Shown: piece after piece, positions 47,051 through 55,909 of the stretch | How the letters are laid out: every line of letters begins with the position of its first letter | How positions within the stretch are numbered: the stretch's first letter is position 1 | NCBI RefSeq assembly: GCF_025263485.1 | Contig: NZ_CP079863.1 | Span: 3,162,001 to 3,226,000 of the forward strand | Direction: 5' to 3' | From: Mycobacterium sp. SMC-2 | GTDB lineage: Bacteria; Actinomycetota; Actinomycetes; Mycobacteriales; Mycobacteriaceae | DNA length: 64,000 nucleotides | Position numbers and translations under genes: made by a program | The notes under the pieces: model-generated | Told to the model about the DNA's origin: nothing | Seen by the model: the letters and a program-made list of their open reading frames with translations, nothing else | Databases searched by the model: none

Positions 47051-49762
47051 GTGCCCGCCGCTACCGCTCAGAAGACCGAGGAACGAACCAAGCCGACACT
47101 GATGTTGCTCGACGGCAATTCGCTCGCCTTCCGCGCGTTCTATGCGCTGCCCGCCGAGAATTTCAAGACCCGCGGCGGCCTGACCACCAACGCGGTCTAC
47201 GGCTTCACCGCGATGCTGATCAACCTGTTGCGCGACGAGGCCCCGACGCACGTCGCGGCGGCGTTCGACGTGTCCCGCCAGACCTTCCGCTCCGAGCGGT
47301 ACCCGGAATACAAGGCCAACCGCGCGTCGACGCCCGACGAGTTCCACGGCCAGATCGACATCACCAAGGAAGTGCTGAACGCGCTGGGCATCACGGTGCT
47401 GGCCGAGCCCGGCTTCGAGGCCGACGACCTCATCGCGACCCTGGCCACCCAGGCGGAGCGCGAGGGCTTCCGCGTCCTGGTCGTCACCGGCGACCGGGAC
47501 TCCCTGCAGTTGGTCAGCGACGACGTGACCGTCCTCTACCCGCGCAAGGGCGTCAGCGAACTCACCCGGTTCACCCCGGAGGCCGTCGTCGAAAAGTACG
47601 GGTTGACCCCCGCGCAGTACCCCGACTTCGCCGCCCTGCGTGGGGATCCCAGCGACAACCTGCCCGGCATCCCCGGCGTCGGGGAGAAGACCGCGTCCAA
47701 GTGGATCGCCGAATACGGCTCGCTGCAGGGGCTGGTGGACAACGTCGACTCGGTGCGCGGCAAGGTCGGCGACGCGCTGCGGGCCAACCTGGCCGGCGTG
47801 ATCCGCAACCGGGAGCTCACCGATCTCGTCAAAGACGTGCCGCTGGCGCAGACCCCGGACACGCTGCGCATGCAGCCGTGGGACCGCGACCACATCCACC
47901 GCCTCTTCGACGACCTGGAGTTCCGGGTGTTGCGCGACCGGCTGTTCGACACCCTGGCGGCCGTGGAGCCCGAGGTCGACGAGGGTTTCGACGTGCGCGG
48001 CGGCGCGCTGCAGCCCGGCGAGCTGGCGGCGTGGCTGGCCGAGCACGGCTCGGGCAAGCGCTTCGGCCTGGCCGTCGTCGGCACCCACCTGGCCTACGAC
48101 GCCGACGCCACCGCGCTGGCCATCGTGTCCGCCGACGGGGAGGGCCGCTACATCGACACCTCGGCGCTGGATCCCGGCGACGAGGCGGCGCTGGCGTCCT
48201 GGCTGGCCGACCCGGGCGCGCCCAAGGCGCTGCACGAAGCCAAGCTGGCGATGCACGACCTCGCGGGACGGGGCTGGACGCTGGCCGGCGTCACCTCCGA
48301 TACCGCGCTGGCCGCCTACCTGGTGCGGCCCGGCCAGCGCAGCTTCTCCCTCGAAGACCTGTCGTTGCGCTACCTGCGCCGCGAACTGCGTGCCGAAAGC
48401 CCTGAGCAGCAACAGCTTTCGCTACTCGACGACACTGACGGAACGGACGACCAGGCGGTGCAGACGCTGATCCTGCGTGCCATGGCGGTGCTGGATCTGG
48501 CCGATGCGCTCGACGAGGAGCTGGCCCGCATCAACTCCACGTCGCTGTTGGGCGGCATGGAGTTGCCGGTGCAGCGGGTGCTGGCGGGTATGGAACACAC
48601 CGGTATCGCAGTCGATTTGGATCTGCTGACCGAGCTGCAGAGCGACTTCGCCCACCAGATCCGCGACGCGGCCGAAGCGGCCTACGGGGTGATCGGCAAG
48701 CAGATCAACCTCGGCTCGCCAAAACAGTTGCAGGCGGTGCTCTTCGACGAGCTTCAGATGCCGAAGTCCAAGCGCACCAAGACCGGCTACACCACCGACG
48801 CCGACGCCCTGCAGTCGCTGTTCGACAAGACCGGCCACCCGTTCCTGCAGCACCTGCTCACCCACCGCGACGCCACCCGGCTCAAGGTGACCGTCGACGG
48901 GTTGCTGAACTCGGTGGCCTCCGACGGGCGCATCCACACCACGTTCAACCAGACCATCGCGGCGACGGGCCGGCTGTCGTCGACGGAGCCGAACCTGCAG
49001 AACATTCCGATCCGCACCGAGGCCGGCCGGCGGATCCGCGACGCGTTCGTGGTCGGCGACGGCTACAGCGAGCTGATGACCGCCGACTACAGCCAGATCG
49101 AGATGCGGATCATGGCGCACCTGTCCCGGGACGAAGGGCTGATCGAGGCCTTCAACACGGGGGAGGACCTGCACTCGTTCGTCGCCTCGCGGGCATTCGG
49201 GGTGCCGATCGAGGAGGTCACCCCCGAGCTGCGCCGCCGGGTCAAGGCGATGTCGTACGGGCTGGCCTACGGGTTGAGCGCCTACGGCCTGTCGCAGCAG
49301 TTGAAGATCTCCACCGAGGAAGCCAAGGACCAGATGGACGCCTACTTCGCCCGGTTCGGCGGGGTGCGCGACTACCTGATGAACGTCGTGGAGCAGGCCC
49401 GCAAGGACGGCTACACCTCGACGGTGCTGGGCCGCCGCCGCTACCTGCCCGAGCTGGACAGCAGTAACCGCCAGGTGCGCGAGGCCGCCGAGCGGGCGGC
49501 GCTCAACGCGCCCATCCAGGGCAGCGCCGCCGACATCATCAAGGTGGCGATGATCGAGGTCGACAAGGCGATCAAAGAGGCCGGACTGAAATCCCGCATG
49601 CTGCTGCAGGTGCACGACGAACTGTTGTTCGAAGTCGCGCCCGGGGAGCGGGACCGGCTCGAGGCGCTGGCGCGCGAGAGGATGGGCGGCGCCTATCCGC
49701 TCGACGTCCCGCTGGAGGTTTCGGTGGGTTACGGCCGCTCGTGGGACGCGGCGGCGCATTGA
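47051..49762 (+). CDS. polA: DNA polymerase I
   Basis: 903 residues. N-terminal 5' nuclease (about 15-310: LLDGNSLAFRAFYALP, YKANRASTPDEF, GFEADDLIATLA, TGDRDSLQLV, GDPSDNLPGIPGVGEKTA), a degenerate 3'-5' exonuclease-like middle, and the family A polymerase with motif A TADYSQIEMRIMAHLS, motif B RRRVKAMSYGLAYGLS and motif C LQVHDELLFEV. The middle domain lacks the canonical exonuclease Asp/Glu set, as expected for mycobacteria. GTG at 47051; fills gaps in repair and Okazaki processing. Confidence 0.97.
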   Translation: MPAATAQKTEERTKPTLMLLDGNSLAFRAFYALPAENFKTRGGLTTNAVYGFTAMLINLLRDEAPTHVAAAFDVSRQTFRSERYPEYKANRASTPDEFHGQIDITKEVLNALGITVLAEPGFEADDLIATLATQAEREGFRVLVVTGDRDSLQLVSDDVTVLYPRKGVSELTRFTPEAVVEKYGLTPAQYPDFAALRGDPSDNLPGIPGVGEKTASKWIAEYGSLQGLVDNVDSVRGKVGDALRANLAGVIRNRELTDLVKDVPLAQTPDTLRMQPWDRDHIHRLFDDLEFRVLRDRLFDTLAAVEPEVDEGFDVRGGALQPGELAAWLAEHGSGKRFGLAVVGTHLAYDADATALAIVSADGEGRYIDTSALDPGDEAALASWLADPGAPKALHEAKLAMHDLAGRGWTLAGVTSDTALAAYLVRPGQRSFSLEDLSLRYLRRELRAESPEQQQLSLLDDTDGTDDQAVQTLILRAMAVLDLADALDEELARINSTSLLGGMELPVQRVLAGMEHTGIAVDLDLLTELQSDFAHQIRDAAEAAYGVIGKQINLGSPKQLQAVLFDELQMPKSKRTKTGYTTDADALQSLFDKTGHPFLQHLLTHRDATRLKVTVDGLLNSVASDGRIHTTFNQTIAATGRLSSTEPNLQNIPIRTEAGRRIRDAFVVGDGYSELMTADYSQIEMRIMAHLSRDEGLIEAFNTGEDLHSFVASRAFGVPIEEVTPELRRRVKAMSYGLAYGLSAYGLSQQLKISTEEAKDQMDAYFARFGGVRDYLMNVVEQARKDGYTSTVLGRRRYLPELDSSNRQVREAAERAALNAPIQGSAADIIKVAMIEVDKAIKEAGLKSRMLLQVHDELLFEVAPGERDRLEALARERMGGAYPLDVPLEVSVGYGRSWDAAAH

Positions 49763-49968
49763 CCGGCGCATTGACCGCCGAGCATGATCCGATGGCGAAA
49801 AAATTGGCGCGAAATTCGCGCTGTCGTCACTTTCATCGCGGCAAATGGCCGCAGTGGCGCCGATGGCGCGCCGCCCGAGTTTGGCCAGCGTGTACGCAGT
49901 CGAGTAACCTCAACAGATAAATCCCAATTTTGTCCCTACGACCCAACCTGTCCGGAGCAACCCACCAC

Positions 49969-51411
49969 ATGCCGAGTCCCACCGTCACCTCGCCCCAAGT
50001 AGCCGTCAACGACATTGGCTCCAGCGAGGATTTTCTTGCCGCAATAGACAAAACGATCAAGTACTTCAACGATGGCGACATCGTGGAGGGGACGATCGTC
50101 AAAGTGGACCGGGACGAGGTGCTCCTCGACATCGGCTACAAGACCGAGGGCGTCATCCCCGCCCGCGAGCTCTCCATCAAGCACGATGTCGACCCCAGCG
50201 AGGTCGTTTCCGTCGGTGATGAGGTCGAGGCCCTGGTCCTCACCAAGGAGGACAAAGAGGGCCGACTGATCCTGTCCAAGAAGCGCGCGCAGTACGAGCG
50301 CGCCTGGGGCACCATCGAGGCGCTCAAGGACAAGGACGAGGCCGTCAAGGGCACCGTCATCGAGGTGGTCAAGGGTGGCCTGATCCTCGACATCGGCCTG
50401 CGTGGCTTCCTGCCCGCGTCGCTGGTCGAGATGCGTCGGGTCCGCGATCTGCAGCCGTACATCGGCAAGGAGATCGAGGCCAAGATCATCGAGCTGGACA
50501 AGAACCGCAACAACGTGGTGCTGAGCCGCCGGGCCTGGCTGGAGCAGACCCAGTCCGAGGTGCGCAGCGAGTTCCTCAACCAGCTGCAAAAGGGCGCCAT
50601 CCGCAAGGGTGTCGTCTCCTCCATCGTCAACTTCGGCGCGTTCGTCGACCTCGGCGGCGTGGACGGCCTGGTGCACGTCTCCGAGCTGTCCTGGAAGCAC
50701 ATCGACCACCCGTCCGAGGTGGTCCAGGTCGGCGACGAGGTCACCGTCGAGGTGCTCGACGTCGACATGGACCGCGAGCGGGTTTCGTTGTCGCTCAAGG
50801 CGACTCAGGAAGACCCGTGGCGGCACTTCGCCCGCACGCACGCCATCGGCCAGATCGTGCCCGGCAAGGTCACCAAGCTGGTGCCGTTCGGCGCGTTCGT
50901 CCGCGTCGAGGAGGGCATCGAGGGCCTGGTGCACATCTCCGAGCTGGCCGAGCGCCACGTCGAGGTGCCCGACCAGGTGGTTGCCGTCGGCGACGACGCG
51001 ATGGTCAAGGTCATCGACATCGACCTGGAGCGCCGCCGGATCTCGTTGTCGCTCAAGCAGGCCAACGAGGACTACACCGAGGAGTTCGACCCGGCGAAGT
51101 ACGGCATGGCCGACAGCTACGACGAGCAGGGCAACTACATCTTCCCCGAGGGCTTCGACGCCGAGACCAACGAATGGCTCGAGGGATTCGAGAAGCAGCG
51201 CGCCGAGTGGGAGGCCCGTTACGCCGAGGCCGAGCGCCGGCACAAGATGCACACCGCGCAGATGGAGAAGTTCGCCGCGGCCGAGGCCGCCGGGCACGGT
51301 GCGGAGCAGTCGACCGGCAACGGTGCGCCTGCGGAGAAAGCGGCCGGCGGTTCGCTGGCCAGCGACGCCCAATTGGCCGCTCTGCGGGAGAAACTCGCCG
51401 GCAACGCCTAA
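49969..51411 (+). CDS. rpsA: 30S ribosomal protein S1
   Basis: 480 residues with four S1 RNA-binding repeats: about 36-105, 123-188, 209-277 and 294-363 (for example GVVSSIVNFGAFVDLGGVDGLVHVSELSW and GKVTKLVPFGAFVRVEEGIEGLVHISELAE). The C-terminal tail after residue 365 is acidic then Ala-rich, the variable part in actinobacteria. Delivers mRNA to the ribosome and binds tmRNA. ATG at 49969; GGAG lies 11 bases upstream, somewhat far. Frames opening at 49930 are upstream extensions without support. Confidence 0.96.
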   Translation: MPSPTVTSPQVAVNDIGSSEDFLAAIDKTIKYFNDGDIVEGTIVKVDRDEVLLDIGYKTEGVIPARELSIKHDVDPSEVVSVGDEVEALVLTKEDKEGRLILSKKRAQYERAWGTIEALKDKDEAVKGTVIEVVKGGLILDIGLRGFLPASLVEMRRVRDLQPYIGKEIEAKIIELDKNRNNVVLSRRAWLEQTQSEVRSEFLNQLQKGAIRKGVVSSIVNFGAFVDLGGVDGLVHVSELSWKHIDHPSEVVQVGDEVTVEVLDVDMDRERVSLSLKATQEDPWRHFARTHAIGQIVPGKVTKLVPFGAFVRVEEGIEGLVHISELAERHVEVPDQVVAVGDDAMVKVIDIDLERRRISLSLKQANEDYTEEFDPAKYGMADSYDEQGNYIFPEGFDAETNEWLEGFEKQRAEWEARYAEAERRHKMHTAQMEKFAAAEAAGHGAEQSTGNGAPAEKAAGGSLASDAQLAALREKLAGNA

Positions 51412-51424
51412 CCGCGGTCACGCA

Positions 51425-52639
51425 ATGCTGCGTATCGGGTTGACCGGTGGCATCGGCGCCGGGAAGTCGGCGCTGTCCGCCATCTTCGCGAAATGCGGTG
51501 CGGTCATCGTCGACGGCGACGTCATCGCGCGCGAGGTGGTCCAGCCGGGCACCGAGGGCCTGGCGGCGCTTGTCGAAGCCTTCGGTCACGACATCCTGCT
51601 GCCCGACGGGTCGCTGGATCGTCCCGCGTTGGCGGCCAAGGCGTTCCGGGACGACGAAACGCGCCAGCGGCTGAACGGCATCGTGCATCCGTTGGTGGGC
51701 AAGCGCCGTGCGGAAATCATCGCGTCGGTGCCCGACGATGCCGTTGTCGTCGAGGACATTCCGCTGCTGGTCGAATCGGGGATGGCGCCGCTTTTCCCGC
51801 TCGTCGTGATCGTGTACGCCGACGTCGAGGTGCGGCTGCGGCGGCTGGTCGAGAAGCGCGGCATGCCCGAAGAGGACGCCCGCGCCAGGATCGCCGCGCA
51901 GGCCACCGACGAGCAGCGCCGCGCCGTCGCCGACATCTGGGTCGACAACTCCGGCACCCCGGACGACTTGGTGCGCCGGGCCCATGACGTGTGGGACAAC
52001 CGGATACTGCCCTTCGCGCACAACCTGAGTCGGCGTCAGGTCGCCCGGGCGGCGGCGCGGTTGGTGCCGCCCGACCCGAGCTGGCCGGATCAGGCGCGGC
52101 GGATCGCCAACCGGCTGAGGACCGCCTGCGGCCACCGGGCGATGCGCGTCGACCACATCGGTTCGACCGCCGTGCCGGATCTCCCCGCCAAGGACGTCAT
52201 CGACGTGCAGATCACCGTCGAATCCCTGGCGGTCGCCGACGAACTCGCCGAGCCGCTGCTCGCCGCCGGTTACCCGCGGATCGAGCGCATCACCTCCGAC
52301 GTCGCCAAGCCCGCGGCCCGCAGCGCCGTCGACCGCTACGACCACGGTGACGATGCGGCGTTGTGGGGCAAACGAATTCATGCCTCGGCTGATCCGGGGC
52401 GCCCGACCAATGTGCATATCCGGGTGGATGGCTGGCCCAATCAGCAGTTCGCCCTGTTGTTCGTCGCCTGGCTGTCGGCCAACCCCGAGGCGCGCGCCGA
52501 CTACCTGGCCGTCAAGCAGTCGGCCACAGCTCAGGCCGAGGGCGACACCGCGTCCTACGTCGACTTCAAGGAGCCATGGTTCCTCGAGGCCTACCGGCGC
52601 GCGTGGGAGTGGGCCGACTCAACCGGATGGCAGCCCTAG
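51425..52639 (+). CDS. coaE: Dephospho-CoA kinase with C-terminal UPF0157 domain
   Basis: 404 residues, fusion of two domains. Residues 1-200: dephospho-CoA kinase, last step of CoA synthesis, with P-loop GLTGGIGAGKS, catalytic Asp in VIVDGDVIAREV and lid-region arginines in VRLRRLVEKRGMPEEDARARIAAQ. Residues about 215-395: UPF0157/GrpB-like domain with VDHIGSTAVPDLPAKDVIDVQI and HIRVDG, a nucleotidyltransferase-like fold. The same fusion occurs in M. tuberculosis, where the extra domain was reported to help the kinase fold. ATG at 51425, 13 bases after rpsA. Confidence 0.94.
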   Translation: MLRIGLTGGIGAGKSALSAIFAKCGAVIVDGDVIAREVVQPGTEGLAALVEAFGHDILLPDGSLDRPALAAKAFRDDETRQRLNGIVHPLVGKRRAEIIASVPDDAVVVEDIPLLVESGMAPLFPLVVIVYADVEVRLRRLVEKRGMPEEDARARIAAQATDEQRRAVADIWVDNSGTPDDLVRRAHDVWDNRILPFAHNLSRRQVARAAARLVPPDPSWPDQARRIANRLRTACGHRAMRVDHIGSTAVPDLPAKDVIDVQITVESLAVADELAEPLLAAGYPRIERITSDVAKPAARSAVDRYDHGDDAALWGKRIHASADPGRPTNVHIRVDGWPNQQFALLFVAWLSANPEARADYLAVKQSATAQAEGDTASYVDFKEPWFLEAYRRAWEWADSTGWQP

Positions 52640-53053
52640 CAGGTTGGGAGTCGCACCGCACTGCAGCGCACCGCTATTGGGATCGGCATTCCCGGCCGCG
52701 GGCCGGACGAATGCGTCGGCCTGGGTGAAAACGTTGTCGTCGACGTCGATCTCGCAGTGCACGTTCGCCGCGTAGGGGAAGTGAAGCACTATCCGCATGC
52801 CGGCTTGCCGCGGGTCGGGCAGCACCGTGTTGGCCTCGAACACGTTGCCGGGCATGGACGGAAGGTTGGTGGTGTTCGTCTGACTGCCGGTGATGATGAA
52901 GGTGGCCTGGCTGCCGGTAGTCAGGGCGTCGATCCTGGCGCGGTAGGTGATGTTGTGCAGGTCTGCCCGGGCGGTCGCCGTACTCAGCTGGGAGCCAACG
53001 GCGATGAGCGCCACCGCGGTGATCGGCAGCAGCCTGCGGCCGGTGCGATTCAT
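52619..53053 (-). CDS. Small secreted protein (Rv1632c-like position)
   Basis: 144 residues. A basic N-terminus MNRTGRRLLP, hydrophobic core ITAVALIAVGS and cleavage-type ATARA predict a Sec signal peptide. The mature part (about 110 residues) is beta-rich: LHNITYRARIDAL, ATFIITGSQTN, IVLHFPYAANVHCEIDVDDN, with two cysteines that could pair. It resembles secreted mycobacterial proteins of unknown role. ATG at 53053 is preferred to the longer frame at 53065. The 3' end overlaps coaE by 21 bases in convergent orientation. Confidence 0.72.
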   Translation of the reverse strand: MNRTGRRLLPITAVALIAVGSQLSTATARADLHNITYRARIDALTTGSQATFIITGSQTNTTNLPSMPGNVFEANTVLPDPRQAGMRIVLHFPYAANVHCEIDVDDNVFTQADAFVRPAAGNADPNSGALQCGATPNLLGLPSG

Positions 53054-53095
53054 AGTCGCTGACACTACGCTGAGCGTGTTGTGACGACCAAGCGG

Positions 53096-53873
53096 TTACG
53101 ACTGGCAGCGTGGACACCACCACGACGTCCGGCCGCCCACGCGACCGCGGGTCAGCCGCGTGCCACAACGCGGGCAGCAAGGGCCCGGTTCATCGCGGAC
53201 CGCGGTGAGCCAACGCGGCAGACCGGGCACCCGGCCATGTCGCACGGCGGTCTGGAGCACCTGCGTCGTCGCGCGGTGCAGATCCCTGAGATCCTCGCCG
53301 TCCAACTGCGCAACCGATCGCGTGGGCCGTATTCGTGCCCGCCAGCAGATCTCGTCGGCGAGCAGGTTGCCGAGCCCGGCGATCACCGACTGGTCCATCA
53401 GCGTGGTCTTCAGTTGCCCCCGCCGGCCGCCCAGGGCGTCGCGGAACGCCGGCAGCCCCGATGCCCAACGCATCGGGGCCCTGCGGCCCCGTGATGTGCT
53501 CGACGTCATGCTGGTCGTCGGCCAACCACACGCCGCGCAGTTTGCGGAGGTCCGCGTAGCGCAGTTCACTCTCGTCCAGGGACACCACCAGTCGCTCGTG
53601 CCCGATTTCGTCAGCGCCGTCGGTGGCGTAGTAAGGGTGGCCGGTCATGCCGCTGTGGATCAGCAGCGCCGGACCGTCCGTGCCGAGGATCAGCCACTTG
53701 CCGTGCCGATGCGGTGCAGTGAAGCGGTGACCGGTCAGTCGGCGCGCGAGCGTTTGCGCGGTGGTGTTTCGCAGGATGCCGGGGTCCTTTACTCGTACGC
53801 GCCGAATCCGCCGGCCGGGAAGCGCGGCCGACAGCTCCTGCCGGAACCCTTCGACGTCAGGCAGTTCAGGCAC
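53096..53873 (-). pseudogene. Fpg/Nei-family DNA glycosylase split by a frameshift
   Basis: Bifunctional base-excision glycosylase by family. From GTG at 53873 the N-terminus is VPELPDVEGFRQEL, with catalytic Pro2 and Glu3 intact, and the frame holds to GPQGPDALG near 53470. Homology then continues one frame over as LPAFRDALGGRRGQLKTTLMDQSVIAGLGNLLADE, ending in a zinc finger C-x2-C-x16-C-x2-C (CPRC...CPRC). The span is 778 bases, one more than a multiple of three, so a single inserted base explains it. Dropping one A inside GCATCGGGG (53470-53478) restores 258 residues. The gene is either a pseudogene or carries a sequencing error. Confidence 0.85.
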
Positions 53874-54033
53874 GCAGTCTGTCCAGTCGTCGCTGCGGGC
53901 CGCAGTGTGAGCGGGTGTGCCGGGACAGGTTCGCCCACGGATCGGGTTGGCGGGCCAGTCGTTTGGTGATCCCATCGTCGGAAAGCAGGGCCCGATCCGG
54001 ATGAGTCGGCTCGACGTCAGTGGGGGGCATCAT
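53866..54033 (-). CDS. Small ORF between ligase and glycosylase genes
   Basis: 55 residues starting MMPPTDVEPTHPDRALLSDD, then GITKRLARQPDPWANLSRHT and a basic end RSHCGPQRRLDRLRA. The start overlaps the ligase stop (ATGA) and the stop overlaps the glycosylase start by eight bases, as expected for a translation-coupled gene. Basic and Arg-rich, with no signal or membrane segment. It may instead simply be a coupling frame. I do not recognise a family. Confidence 0.45.
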   Translation of the reverse strand: MMPPTDVEPTHPDRALLSDDGITKRLARQPDPWANLSRHTRSHCGPQRRLDRLRA

Positions 54034-55034
54034 CGGCTCTCCCGCACGACCCCGCCGGCGTCTTTGTCGGTGCGGATGCCGAGGTAACGCGGGTGGCGCA
54101 GCTTTCCGTCCCGGGTCCACTCGGTGAAACCGATCTGGACCACCAGCTCGGGGCGCGCCCAATGGGCGCCGGCCTCCCGCACCAGACCGCGGCTGAAGGG
54201 CGGCGTGTCCCGCGCGATCGCCGACAGCCGCTCGTGCAGGCGGCGCAGCGTCGCTTCGTCGAAGCCCGTGCCCACCTTGCCGGCGTAGACGAGGTCGCGG
54301 CCGTCGTAATAGCCCAGCAGCAGCGCGCCCAATTCGACCCGGCTGCCCTTGGGGCTGGTGTAGCCGCCGACCACGAACTCCTGGTCGCGCACGCACTTGA
54401 ACTTCAACCAATTCTTCGAGCGACCGCCGTCATATCGCGACTCGGCCAGTTTCGCGATCACCCCTTCGTCGCCGCGCTCGCACGCCGCGCGATAAGCGGC
54501 GAGGCCGTCCCCGACGCGGTGCGGGGTGTAGCGCAGTGGGCCGCCGAATTCAATCGCATTGCGCAGCAGCCGCTTACGCCAGAGCAGGGGGGCGTCGACC
54601 GTGGACTTGCCGTCCAGGTGCAGCAGGTCGAAGACGTAGTAGAAGACGCGGACAGGCGATGCGCGGGCCACCGTGGGGTCGGTGATGCCCAGGCGGCCCT
54701 GCAGCCGGGCGAAGCTGGTGCGGCGTCCCTCGAACGCCACCACCTCGCCGTCCAGCACGAAGCGTGTGGAGTGCTGCGCGGCCAGCGCGTCGACGAGCTC
54801 CGGATAGGTCCCGTTGAGCGGCTGGCGATTTCGCGACAACAACCGCACCCCGTCGCCGTCACGGAACGCCAGGCAGCGCATCCCGTCGAACTTGCGCTCG
54901 AAGATCCACCGCGGATTTGAGAACCGCTTGTCGGTCAGGGTGGCCAGCATGGGGGAGCGCCAGTCGGGGACCGGCTCGTCGTGCAGCGCCTGGCGCGCCG
55001 CTGCGGGCAGACCCGCCGCTACGTCTGGCGCCAC
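54030..55034 (-). CDS. ATP-dependent DNA ligase (LigC/LigD-ligase-domain type)
   Basis: 334 residues. Adenylation motif I KFDG in FERKFDGMRCLAF (Lys is the AMP acceptor), then RNRQPLNGTYPEL, LDGEVVAFEG (motif III region), DEGVIAK (motif IV) and WLKFKC (motif V). The OB-fold end has RPELVVQIGFTEWTRDGKLRHPRYLGIRTDKD, the form seen in the ligase module of LigD and in LigC. No primase or nuclease domain is attached. GTG at 55034 overlaps the DUF402 stop by 16 bases. Likely acts in base-excision or end-joining repair; M. tuberculosis has no ligase gene at this position. Confidence 0.88.
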   Translation of the reverse strand: MAPDVAAGLPAAARQALHDEPVPDWRSPMLATLTDKRFSNPRWIFERKFDGMRCLAFRDGDGVRLLSRNRQPLNGTYPELVDALAAQHSTRFVLDGEVVAFEGRRTSFARLQGRLGITDPTVARASPVRVFYYVFDLLHLDGKSTVDAPLLWRKRLLRNAIEFGGPLRYTPHRVGDGLAAYRAACERGDEGVIAKLAESRYDGGRSKNWLKFKCVRDQEFVVGGYTSPKGSRVELGALLLGYYDGRDLVYAGKVGTGFDEATLRRLHERLSAIARDTPPFSRGLVREAGAHWARPELVVQIGFTEWTRDGKLRHPRYLGIRTDKDAGGVVRESR

Positions 55035-55525
55035 GTCAGCTCCATCCCGTGGCCGGCCAGCCAGCGGGCGAGGTCGTAGCCGTTGCGGGCCAACCCGGCT
55101 ACGGCGTCCACGGCGCGCCGCACCGCCCGCTCGGCGACCTCCGGGGACAGCAAGCCGTAGCGGACGGCCTCCAGCAACTCGTCGACGTCGGCCAGGTTCG
55201 CGCCGTCGCCGGTGCGGACCTCGATGTCGAGGTAGTGGTCTTCCGAACGCCACACATCGGGTGCGGGCGTGTATTCGCCCACGTCGAGGTAGTAGTCGTG
55301 TTCGCGTTCATGGCCCGGATTGAAGTGAAAGACGGTGGCGCGCAAGCCGAGCGACGGCAGCAGCCACGATTCGAGGTAATGGAACTGGACGCGGCCCGGC
55401 GTGGGCCGGGCCACATAGAGGCCCCACGGGTGGACCGCATACTCGTCCACGGCCCGCACGATGCCCTTGGGGTCAGTGTTGGTGCGGGCGATCAGGTCGA
55501 ACGTCTCGTGCTTCGGTGGATGGAT
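55019..55525 (-). CDS. DUF402 (FomD-like) protein
   Basis: About 168 residues. WGLYVARPTPGRVQFHYLESWLLPSLGL, then YYLDVGEYTPAPDVWRSEDHYLDIEV and LADVDELLEAVRYGLLSP are the DUF402 metal-binding core (Asp residues of the LDI and DVDEL segments), found in FomD-type nucleoside diphosphate hydrolases. The conserved N-terminus HPPKHETFDLIARTNTDPKG precedes the first canonical start (GTG 55459), so I place the start at ATC 55525; TAGAGT just upstream could be its -10. First gene of the repair cassette; the link to DNA repair is positional only. Confidence 0.7.
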   Translation of the reverse strand: MHPPKHETFDLIARTNTDPKGIVRAVDEYAVHPWGLYVARPTPGRVQFHYLESWLLPSLGLRATVFHFNPGHEREHDYYLDVGEYTPAPDVWRSEDHYLDIEVRTGDGANLADVDELLEAVRYGLLSPEVAERAVRRAVDAVAGLARNGYDLARWLAGHGMELTWRQT

Positions 55526-55909
55526 GAGGTAACTCTAACGGCGAAGCCGCATTTTCCAGCGCATGAAACCGGCATAGAACAGCGACAACGACGCGACGCC
55601 GCTTCCGCTGCCGGCTACGCCGCGGCAGGCTTCGATCACGCCGGCGTGCACACCTCCGGCAGCTTACGCGGCCGGCCGAGCACCTCGGTGTTCGCCAATG
55701 ACCACCTCGAACGCCGGTTATCTGCTGCAGTGTGCGGTCCCGTCACCCGGATCCGGACGTGTCGGTGGGATAGCCGGCACGGCTTGTCCGCACCAATGGG
55801 TGACCTTCGACTTTGATATCGCCCGCGCTATCACTTTCACGGACCGATTGGTGGTGCCGCGGAGGTACTGGTGTGGCTTATGTGGCTGCGCCCACCACTC
55901 CCGCGACAC
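55526..55909. other. Noncoding region upstream of uvrB
   Basis: About 380 bp with no protein I can support. An open frame from 55698 (MTTSNAGYLL...) runs into uvrB in the wrong frame and lacks family features. TCGAAC-GCCG-GTTATC at 55707-55722 resembles one and a half arms of a LexA box (TCGAAC-N4-GTTCGA). Minus-strand TAGAGT near 55532-55537 may drive the DUF402-ligase cassette. Confidence 0.45.

Noticed and set aside
46880..48412. 510-aa minus-strand open frame over polA
   Set aside because: Antisense shadow of polA and the DUF35 gene, with no recognisable motif.
49784..50002. 72-aa open frame between polA and rpsA
   Set aside because: Overlaps the rpsA start region and has no supporting features. 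The real start of rpsA is ATG 49969.
55707..55722. LexA/SOS box upstream of uvrB
   Set aside because: Left arm TCGAAC is perfect, but the right arm GTTATC matches only half of GTTCGA, and it lies more than 200 bases from the start. The PafBC-type motif next to the ATG is a better explanation.
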